From NCBI GenBank assembly GCA_947523045.1, contig CANNUR010000161.1, forward strand, positions 1 to 6,903: a DNA stretch of 6,903 nt, given 5' to 3'. This DNA comes from an uncultured Prosthecobacter sp. Lineage in GTDB: Bacteria > Verrucomicrobiota > Verrucomicrobiia > Verrucomicrobiales > Verrucomicrobiaceae. A model generated the notes under the pieces. It saw only the letters and a list, made by a program, of their open reading frames with translations. It did no database searches and was not told the DNA's origin. Position numbers and translations under genes: made by a program. Shown here one piece after another: positions 1-5,728 of the stretch (positions are counted from its first letter, which is position 1; each line of letters begins with the position of its first letter).

Positions 1-221
1 GCCACGTCGAGGCGACCGAGGACGGCAAGAACCGTGCGGTGGTCAAGATGACCCTGACCGCCCCGGGCTGCGGCATGGGCCCGACGATTGCCGCCGACGC
101 CCAGAGCCGGATCCTCACCATTGAGGACATGGATGATGCCGTCGTCGAGCTGGTTTGGGAGCCTGCGTGGAACCAGGGCATGATCTCGATCGAGGGCAAG
201 ATGAAGCTGGGCATGATCTGA
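1..221 (+). CDS. sufT: SufT-like DUF59/MIP18-family Fe-S assembly protein (3' end only)
   Basis: The reading frame is open from base 3 to the TGA at 219-221, giving the last 72 residues; the start lies before the window. The visible part has the DUF59 hallmark TLTAPGCGMGP with its conserved Cys (codon 69-71). After it come the pattern VVELVWEPAWNQGMIS and a terminal KMKLGMI, which closely resemble the C-terminus of SufT proteins. The family acts in the cytoplasm in assembly or transfer of Fe-S clusters and is often encoded with suf genes, but the upstream neighbours that would confirm this are not visible. The tail looks intact, with no truncation. A related MIP18-family protein (PaaD-like or another DUF59 member) is the main alternative; the WEPxWNQ-M pattern favours SufT. 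It ends 76 bases before purL, and no functional link to purL is evident. Confidence 0.82.
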   Translation, partial: HVEATEDGKNRAVVKMTLTAPGCGMGPTIAADAQSRILTIEDMDDAVVELVWEPAWNQGMISIEGKMKLGMI

Positions 222-239
222 GGCCTGCCGCCTCCGCCG

Positions 240-268
240 TTGACCGGTCCGGTTTTCTCGCCAAATCG
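240..268 (+). promoter_or_regulatory. Possible purL promoter/operator: TTGACC box overlapping an ACCGG-T-CCGGT palindrome
   Basis: TTGACC at 240-245 matches five of six bases of a sigma-70 -35 box. It overlaps a perfect 11-base palindrome at 243-253 (arms ACCGG and CCGGT around a central T) followed by four Ts. A 17-base spacer would put the -10 at 263-268 (AAATCG), which is a poor match. An operator over the -35 of a purine operon is plausible but is inference; in a GC-rich genome this palindrome could be chance. Confidence 0.25.
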
Positions 269-297
269 GTTCCTGCCGAGTCAACCTCCCCCACGCC

Positions 298-2715
298 TTG
301 CAATCCGCCCCCTCCTCCGCCCCCCGCACCGAGCGTGCGGTTTATCGCACGATCCCGGTCCGCGGCCTCGACGCCGACCGCCTGCTCGAGCTCTCCAAGC
401 AGATGAAGCTCTCCCTGTCCCGCGCGGACATGGAGGCCGTGCGCGCCCTGTTTGATGCCGAGGGCCGCGACCCGACCGATGTCGAGCTCGAGGTCATCGC
501 CCAAACCTGGAGCGAGCACTGCAAGCACCGCATCTTCAACGCCCGCATCCGCCACACGCTCGACGGCCGCGAGGAGGAGGTCGACAGCCTGTTCAAGACC
601 TACGTGCGTTCGGTCACCGAGAAGATCATGACGGAGAAGCCCGACTTCGTGCTCGGCGCCTTCGTTGACAACGCCGGTTTTGTGAAGCTCGACGACGACA
701 AGGCAGTCTGCCTGAAGGTCGAGACCCACAACCATCCGAGCGCGATCGAGCCCTACGCCGGCGCCAACACCGGCCTCGGCGGCGTCATCCGCGACATCCT
801 CGGTGCCGGCAAGGGCGCCAAGCCGGTGGCCTCACTCGACGTGTTCTGCTTCGGCCCGCCCGACACCAAGCAGGAGGATCTCAAGGCCAAGGACGTCATC
901 CACCCGCTCGGCATCCTGCGCGGCGTCGTGCGCGGCGTGCGCGATTACGGCAACCGCATGGGCATCCCGACGGTGAACGGCGCCATCCAGTTCGACGAGA
1001 GCTTCATCTACAACCCGCTCGTCTTCTGCGGCACCGCCGGCATCATCCCGATTCAGGACATCGCCAAGGAGGTCAAGCCCGGCCACCTGCTCATCGCCGC
1101 CGGCGGCCGCACCGGCAAGGACGGTCTCAAGGGCGCCACCTTCTCCTCCGCCGAACTGACCACCGACTCCCACGAGGAGGACCAGACCGCCGTGCAGATC
1201 GGCAATCCGATCGAGGAGAAAAAGGCCGCTGACTTCGTGCTCGCCGCTCGCGCGGCCGGTCTCATTGAATTTGTCACCGACTGCGGCGCCGGCGGTTTCT
1301 CCAGCGCCGCGGGCGAGATGCTCAGCGAGGTCGGCGGCGACGTCTGGCTGGAAAACGTGCCGCTCAAGGAGCCCGGCCTGGAGAGCTGGCAGGTCTTCAT
1401 CTCCGAATCGCAGGAGCGCATGGTGCTCGCCGTCGAAGAAAAAAACCTGCCCGAACTGCAGAAGCTGGCCGACACCTGGCAGACGGAAATCTTCACCCTC
1501 GCCAAGGCCGACGGCAGCCAGCGCCTCAAGGTCTGGCACCACGGCGAGGCCGTCTGCGACCTGCCGGTGGAAAAACTCCATGGCGCCCCGCGCCGCGAGT
1601 TGCGCGCCCACTGGCGCCAGCCGGCCACCCGCGCGCCCAAGGTCGCCATGCGCCCGGAATCCTGGACGCAGGTGCTGAAAACCCTGCTGTCGGATTTCGC
1701 CATCGTCTCGCGCGAGCCCATCATCCGCGAGTACGACCACGAAGTGCAGGGCAACACCGTGCTGAAGCCGCTCGCCGGCGCCAGCGGTGACGCCCCGCAG
1801 GACGGCGCGGTGATCCGCGTCGACGGCAGCGACCAGCTGGTCGCCCTCGGCTGCGCCCTGCTGCCCGAGTGGGGCAAGACCGATCCCCACGCCATGGGCC
1901 GCGCCTGCGTCGATGAATGCGTGCGCCAGCTCGTCGCCATGGGCGCCAACCCGCGCCGCATCGCCATCCTCGACAACTTCTGCATGGGCAACCCGGACAA
2001 CGAGCGCGAGCTTGGCGCCCTGGTCGAATGCACCAAGGGCATGGCCCAGGCCGCGCTCGCCTACGGCGCGCCCTTCGTCTCCGGCAAGGACAGCTTCTAC
2101 AACTACTTCATCACCGAGGACGGCCCCGTTTCCATCCCGGTCACCCTGCTGGTCAGCGGCTTCGGCATCGTCGAGGACGCCCGCCACGTCACCGGCGCCT
2201 CGCTGCGCCGCGCCGGCAGCAAGCTCTGCCTGCTCGGCCGCTGCACCCCCGGCCTGCGCGGCAGCGTCTTCGCCCGCCACAGCCAGGGCGCCGGCGTCGA
2301 CGGCGCCCCGACCTGGGACGAAGCCGAAACCTGGGCCGCCTACGAACGCTACCACGAGCTCGTCAAGCAGGGTGCCGTGCTCGCCGCCCACGACGTCTCT
2401 GAAGGCGGCCTCGCCGTCGCCCTCGCCGAGATGGCCTTCAGCGGCAAGGCTGGCCTGAAGATCGAGCTCGAGAATGTGCCGGCCGACAAGGCCTGCACGA
2501 CGGCCGAGATTCTCTTTGGCGAAACCCCCGGCCGCCTGCTCCTGGAAGTGGCGCCCGAGCATGTCGAAGCCGTCACCGCCGCCGGCGCCGTCGTCATCGG
2601 CGAGAGCACCGGTGAACGCTGGCTGCACCTCACCCACCGCGGCACCACCCTCGTTGATTCCGCCCTCGCCGACCTGAAGCCGCTCTGGCAGAACGGCCTC
2701 ACCCCTTACTATTGA
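298..2715 (+). CDS. purL: Phosphoribosylformylglycinamidine synthase subunit PurL (short type)
   Basis: This is the ATP-dependent synthase subunit that converts FGAR to FGAM, purine synthesis step 4, using ammonia from PurQ. The 805 residues hold the duplicated AIRS-like fold. Visible motifs are WSEHCKH (71-77), ETHNHPSA (142-149), the Gly-rich GGRTGKDGLKGATFSS (269-284), DCGAGGFSSAAGEM (328-341), EYDHEVQGNTV (478-488), VSGKDSF (594-600) and AHDVSEGGLAVALAEM (697-712). There is no C-terminal glutaminase domain, consistent with the separate purQ 3 bases downstream. Start choice: an in-frame TGA at 241-243 limits the frame, TTG 298 is the only usual start codon before the conserved part, and the first ATG (403) would cut into the family N-terminus. 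No clear Shine-Dalgarno precedes the TTG. Residues 1-14 are Ser/Pro/Ala-rich and look unstructured. Residues 15-45 (YRTIPVRGLD...) resemble the linker of PurS-PurL fusions, yet no PurS domain is present. At 805 residues it is longer than the usual ~740 of short PurL. Confidence 0.96.
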   Translation: MQSAPSSAPRTERAVYRTIPVRGLDADRLLELSKQMKLSLSRADMEAVRALFDAEGRDPTDVELEVIAQTWSEHCKHRIFNARIRHTLDGREEEVDSLFKTYVRSVTEKIMTEKPDFVLGAFVDNAGFVKLDDDKAVCLKVETHNHPSAIEPYAGANTGLGGVIRDILGAGKGAKPVASLDVFCFGPPDTKQEDLKAKDVIHPLGILRGVVRGVRDYGNRMGIPTVNGAIQFDESFIYNPLVFCGTAGIIPIQDIAKEVKPGHLLIAAGGRTGKDGLKGATFSSAELTTDSHEEDQTAVQIGNPIEEKKAADFVLAARAAGLIEFVTDCGAGGFSSAAGEMLSEVGGDVWLENVPLKEPGLESWQVFISESQERMVLAVEEKNLPELQKLADTWQTEIFTLAKADGSQRLKVWHHGEAVCDLPVEKLHGAPRRELRAHWRQPATRAPKVAMRPESWTQVLKTLLSDFAIVSREPIIREYDHEVQGNTVLKPLAGASGDAPQDGAVIRVDGSDQLVALGCALLPEWGKTDPHAMGRACVDECVRQLVAMGANPRRIAILDNFCMGNPDNERELGALVECTKGMAQAALAYGAPFVSGKDSFYNYFITEDGPVSIPVTLLVSGFGIVEDARHVTGASLRRAGSKLCLLGRCTPGLRGSVFARHSQGAGVDGAPTWDEAETWAAYERYHELVKQGAVLAAHDVSEGGLAVALAEMAFSGKAGLKIELENVPADKACTTAEILFGETPGRLLLEVAPEHVEAVTAAGAVVIGESTGERWLHLTHRGTTLVDSALADLKPLWQNGLTPYY

Positions 2716-2718
2716 TCC

Positions 2719-3426
2719 ATGCCCCACGCCCTTCTCATCAAGTTCCCCGGCACCAACTGCGATGCCGAGACCGCCCGCGCCCTGGAAACGGCGGGGTTCA
2801 CGAGTGAAATCGTGCCGGTCGCCCTGCTCGAACCCGAGGCGCTCGACCGCGCCGCCCTGGTCGTCTTTTCCGGCGGCTTCAGCTATGGCGACTACGTCAT
2901 GAGCGGCCGCATCGCCCGCCTGATGACCCGCCAGAAACTCGGCGAACGCCTGCAGGCCTTCGTCGCTGGCGGCGGCTACGTGCTCGGCATCTGCAACGGC
3001 TTCCAGATCCTCACCCAGCTCGGCCTGCTGCCGCGCGGCAGCCTCATCCACAACACCAGCGGCCGCTTCCTCTGCCGCTGGGCGCCGCTGCGCAAGAACG
3101 GCAACACCAGCCCCTTCCTCAAGGCCCTGCCGGACAGCTTCGAACTGCCGGTCGCCCACGCCGAAGGCCGCTTCGTCGGCGAGCCCGGCGATGCCGAGCA
3201 GTACGTCAAGGACGGCCGCGCCGCCCTGCTCTACGGCGCCGACATCAACGGCTCCAGCGCCGGCATTGCCGGCCTGCAGGACGCCACCGGGCGCATCTTC
3301 GGACTCATGCCGCATCCGGAACGCTTCATTGGCCGCGAGACCCACTACGATCCCGACTGGCAGGGCGCCGAGCGCGGCTGGGGCTACTACTTCTTCAAGG
3401 GCGTCGCCGACGCCTTGGCGGCCTGA
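2719..3426 (+). CDS. purQ: Phosphoribosylformylglycinamidine synthase glutaminase subunit PurQ
   Basis: This class I glutamine amidotransferase of 235 residues hydrolyses glutamine and feeds ammonia to PurL in the cytoplasmic FGAM synthase complex. The N-terminal FPGTNCD (9-15), GGFSYGD (52-58) and the nucleophile elbow GICNGFQ with Cys92 are present. The His-Glu pair of the catalytic triad sits in MPHPER (His199, Glu201). Length and C-terminus match PurQ, and nothing is missing. The ATG at 2719 lies three bases after the purL stop (TGATCCATG). No purine-rich ribosome site precedes it, so translation probably depends on ribosomes finishing purL. The two genes form a clear operon. The third partner of the short-type complex, PurS, is not encoded on either side. 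Confidence 0.96.
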   Translation: MPHALLIKFPGTNCDAETARALETAGFTSEIVPVALLEPEALDRAALVVFSGGFSYGDYVMSGRIARLMTRQKLGERLQAFVAGGGYVLGICNGFQILTQLGLLPRGSLIHNTSGRFLCRWAPLRKNGNTSPFLKALPDSFELPVAHAEGRFVGEPGDAEQYVKDGRAALLYGADINGSSAGIAGLQDATGRIFGLMPHPERFIGRETHYDPDWQGAERGWGYYFFKGVADALAA

Positions 3427-3438
3427 CCCCCCGGCAGC

Positions 3439-3458
3439 GGCCCACCTTGAGGGTTTTT
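3439..3458 (+). terminator. Weak terminator-like hairpin with T5 after purQ
   Basis: Thirteen bases after the purQ stop, CCC (3441-3443) can pair with GGG (3451-3453) around a 7-base loop. Two G-T wobbles extend the stem at its base, and five Ts follow (3454-3458). The position is right for ending the purLQ transcript, but the stem has only three Watson-Crick pairs and would be weak. Confidence 0.25.
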
Positions 3459-3471
3459 CACCGACGCAGGC

Positions 3472-3499
3472 TTGTGCGCCCGCCGTCCACGCCTAGATT
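3472..3499 (+). promoter_or_regulatory. Promoter of the GT39-PAP2 pair, predicted leaderless
   Basis: TTGTGC (3472-3477) and TAGATT (3494-3499) are separated by 16 bases. The -10-like box fits TAnnnT and ends 6 bases before the TTG start at 3506, so transcription would begin at or next to the start codon. The -10 is flanked by GCC and GGC. The same layout, with identical -10 to start spacing, stands before the sulfatase gene. The -35 is poor (three of six bases). Confidence 0.5.
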
Positions 3500-3505
3500 G
3501 GCCGT

Positions 3506-5059
3506 TTGAGCCCGCCCCCCTCCCACGCCGACGACTCCCTGTGGACGCGCCGCTTCGGCGGCCTGCTCATCGGCCTCGTCCTGTTCCGGCTGGGCCTCGG
3601 CCTGCTGTTCAGCGACCGCGCCGACCTGCTCGGCGATGAGGCGTACTACTGGGACTGGGGCCGGCGACCAGACTGGGGTTACTTCAGCAAGCCGCCGATG
3701 ATCGGCTGGCTCATGGCCGGGGTCGGCTGGCTGACGGGCAATGCCGAATGGGGCATCCGCCTGGCGCCACTGCTGTTCGGCACCGCCACCCTGATGGCTG
3801 CCTTCGCCCTGGCACGCCGCCTGTTCGGCGCCCGCACGGCCTGGCTCGCGGGCCTGCTGCTGGCAATGACGCCCGGCAATGCCGGCCTCAACCTGTTCTT
3901 CACCATTGACGCGCCGCTCCTGCTCGCCTGGTCCTGCGGCCTGCTCTGCGCCTGGCGGGCGATTGAGCAGCCTGGCCGCCTGCTGCCCTGGGCCGGGCTG
4001 GCCCTCGCCCTCGGCTTCGGCGTGCTCAGCAAGCAGATGATGCTCGTCTTTCCGGTCCTGCTCCTGCTGTTCGGCCTCGTTTCACCCGCCGACCGACCGC
4101 TGCTGCGCAACCCGCGACTCTGGCTGGCCGTGCTCGTCGGCGCCGCCTGCCTGGGGCCGGTGCTCGACTGGAACCGCCGGCACCACTGGATCACCGTCGA
4201 GCACACCAAGCATCACTTCGACACGGAGAGCCTCGGCTTCGGCGACTGGCTGGCGCGCACCCTTGAGTTTCCTGCGGTGCAGGCCCTGGTGTACACGCCG
4301 GTCACCTTCGCCGCTCTGGTCACGGTCGCTTGGTTCGGCCTACGCCGCTGGCGCAACCTCGGCCGGGAGGAACGCTTCCTGCTGATCTTCTCGGCCCCGC
4401 CGCTGCTGGGCTTCCTGCTGCTCTCGCTGCGCCAGCACATCAATCCCAACTGGCCCGCCGTGTTCTACCTGCCGCTCTTCCTGCTCGCCGCCGCCTGGCT
4501 CGACGGCCGACTGGACGGCCTGCCCGCCGCCCGACCGGGCTGGCGGCGCGCCTGCCTGCGCAGTGCCGCCGCGATCACCGTCGTGCTACACCTGGTCCTC
4601 GGTGCCATCCTGCTTGGCGCCCTGCCCGCCCCCGGCAAAATCGCCGAAACGCAGGGGTGGCGCGAAACCGGCCGCCAGGCCGGCACCTTCCTCAAGCGCG
4701 TTCCGCGCCCGCAGCACACCTTCGTTCTGGTAGCCGGCTACCGCTACGACGCCGCCCAACTCGCCTTCACCCTGCCCCAGCAGCCGCGTGTCTACCGCTG
4801 GAGCAAGTCGGAGGGCATCGATTCCCAGTATGAAGTCTGGCCCGGCCCCGAGGAACGCCTCGGCGACGACGCCCTCATCCTGCAGGCCGGCAAGGCCGCG
4901 CCGCGTCCACTGGCCGCCCGGCTGGCCAGTCGCTTCGAAGCCGTGGACAGCCTCGGCCGCGTTGAGGTGCCGCTGGCCGGCGGTCGCCTGCGCACCTTCG
5001 ACGTCTTTCTCGGACGCCAGTTGCAAGCTTGGCCCAAACCCGGAGGCACCGGCTCATGA
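3506..5059 (+). CDS. Integral membrane glycosyltransferase, GT39/ArnT-like (PMT family)
   Basis: This 517-residue multi-pass inner-membrane protein probably transfers a sugar from a polyprenyl-phosphate donor to a lipid or protein acceptor on the periplasmic side; donor and acceptor cannot be told from sequence. After a short polar N-terminus, about 11-12 hydrophobic segments lie between residues 17 and 372. A soluble C-terminal part (about 375-517) follows. The first outer loop has GDEAYYWDWGRRPDWGYFSK (43-62), the family signature with the acidic pair Asp44-Glu45. Further motifs are TIDAPLLLAW (133-142), LSKQMM (174-179) and HINPNWPA (311-318). Start: TTG 3506. An in-frame TAG at 3494 lies just upstream and the next candidate, CTG at 3539, would cost 11 residues, so TTG is nearly forced. 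There is no Shine-Dalgarno. The stop overlaps the next start (ATGA), so it forms an operon with the PAP2 gene. Lipid A or other envelope glycan modification is a reasonable guess, not shown. Confidence 0.85.
   Translation: MSPPPSHADDSLWTRRFGGLLIGLVLFRLGLGLLFSDRADLLGDEAYYWDWGRRPDWGYFSKPPMIGWLMAGVGWLTGNAEWGIRLAPLLFGTATLMAAFALARRLFGARTAWLAGLLLAMTPGNAGLNLFFTIDAPLLLAWSCGLLCAWRAIEQPGRLLPWAGLALALGFGVLSKQMMLVFPVLLLLFGLVSPADRPLLRNPRLWLAVLVGAACLGPVLDWNRRHHWITVEHTKHHFDTESLGFGDWLARTLEFPAVQALVYTPVTFAALVTVAWFGLRRWRNLGREERFLLIFSAPPLLGFLLLSLRQHINPNWPAVFYLPLFLLAAAWLDGRLDGLPAARPGWRRACLRSAAAITVVLHLVLGAILLGALPAPGKIAETQGWRETGRQAGTFLKRVPRPQHTFVLVAGYRYDAAQLAFTLPQQPRVYRWSKSEGIDSQYEVWPGPEERLGDDALILQAGKAAPRPLAARLASRFEAVDSLGRVEVPLAGGRLRTFDVFLGRQLQAWPKPGGTGS
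5042..5058 (+). promoter_or_regulatory. Ribosome binding site and ATGA overlap that fix the PAP2 start
   Basis: GGAGG at 5042-5046 lies 9 bases before ATG 5056 and 12 before a second in-frame ATG at 5059. ATG 5056 shares four bases (ATGA) with the stop of the upstream transferase. This is the only strong Shine-Dalgarno sequence seen before any start in the window. It argues against the upstream in-frame TTG at 5029. Confidence 0.75.
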
Positions 5060-5679
5060 TGGACTGGGACCTGCAATGGCTGCTGCGCATCAACCGGGAG
5101 TGGACCCATCCGCTGCTCGACTGGCTGATGCCCGCGGTGTCCTCCATCCATGCCTGGCTGCCGCTGCTTGTGCTCGCTGGCCTCTGGCTGGCTTGGCGCG
5201 GTGGCCGCGAAGGCCGACAATTCCTGCTCTGCATGACCGTGGCGATCTGTCTCGGTGACGGACTGGTCTCCAACGGCCTCAAGTACGCGGTCGGTCGCGT
5301 CCGCCCTCAGGATGTCACCGCCGAGGTCCTGGTGCGTGACCTCGGCAAGGCCTGGCCGGAATTCGCCCGCTTGTTCGAGCCGCCGATTCAGCGCCCCGGC
5401 CGGCCGAAGCCCGTTCATCACGGCAAGTCCTTCCCAAGCAGCCACACGGTCAACCTGTTCGCCGCCGCCATGGTCATCGCCCACTTCCGCCGCGGCTGGG
5501 GCGCGCTCGCCTTCACCCTCGCCGCGCTGGTCGGCTACTCGCGCATCTACGTCGGCGCCCACTGGCCGAGCGATGTCGTGCCGTCGATCGGCCTCGGCCT
5601 GCTGGTCGGCGGCTGCGCGGTGTGGATCGTCCGCCGCGGTCTCGCTTGGGGCGCACGCCGGGCCGGCAACCGGGCCTGA
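5056..5679 (+). CDS. PAP2-family membrane phosphatase
   Basis: This 207-residue inner-membrane enzyme of the PAP2/type 2 phosphatidic acid phosphatase superfamily removes phosphate from a lipid phosphate or pyrophosphate. All three catalytic motifs are present: KxxxxxxRP (Lys76-Arg83-Pro84), PSSH (Pro127 to His130; the common form is PSGH) and SRx5Hx3D (Ser162, Arg163, His169, Asp173). Hydrophobic segments lie at about 32-48, 57-73, 131-143, 149-165 and 175-194. The stretch of about 40 residues between the first two motifs (DLGKAWPEFARLFEPP and following) is a longer loop of the sort I associate with Verrucomicrobiota homologues, from memory only. Its gene overlaps the GT39-like gene by four bases, so the products are made together. 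Likely substrates are undecaprenyl pyrophosphate, releasing carrier lipid for the transferase, or lipid A phosphate. Sequence alone does not decide between them. Confidence 0.88.
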   Translation: MMDWDLQWLLRINREWTHPLLDWLMPAVSSIHAWLPLLVLAGLWLAWRGGREGRQFLLCMTVAICLGDGLVSNGLKYAVGRVRPQDVTAEVLVRDLGKAWPEFARLFEPPIQRPGRPKPVHHGKSFPSSHTVNLFAAAMVIAHFRRGWGALAFTLAALVGYSRIYVGAHWPSDVVPSIGLGLLVGGCAVWIVRRGLAWGARRAGNRA

Positions 5680-5692
5680 GCGCGTTTCCAGG

Positions 5693-5722
5693 TTGCCTTG
5701 GCGGCGCTGCTGCCGCTAGGCT
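5693..5722 (+). promoter_or_regulatory. Sulfatase promoter, predicted leaderless, with inverted repeat in the spacer
   Basis: TTGCCT (5693-5698, four of six -35 bases) and TAGGCT (5717-5722) are 18 bases apart. The TAnnnT box ends 6 bases before ATG 5729, so the mRNA should start at or very near the start codon. The spacer contains GCGGC (5701-5705) and GCCGC (5712-5716) around a 6-base loop. GCCGC can instead pair with GCGGC (5724-5728), enclosing the -10. No Shine-Dalgarno is present. Confidence 0.5.
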
Positions 5723-5728
5723 GGCGGC

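Noticed and set aside
39..221. Internal ATG at 39 as the true start of the first gene.
   Set aside because: The frame is open to the left edge and a start here would remove most of the DUF59 domain, so the gene simply begins outside the window.
832..3345. An 837-codon open frame on the minus strand across purL and purQ.
   Set aside because: It mirrors two clearly real genes. Its product is a low-information Ala/Gly/Glu/Asp/Val-rich string with no recognisable motif, as expected antisense to GC-rich codons. It spans the purL-purQ junction, which a real overlapping gene would be unlikely to do.
5029..5055. Upstream TTG start for the PAP2 gene adding MAQTRRHRL.
   Set aside because: No ribosome site precedes it, while ATG 5056 has GGAGG at 9 bases and the typical ATGA overlap.
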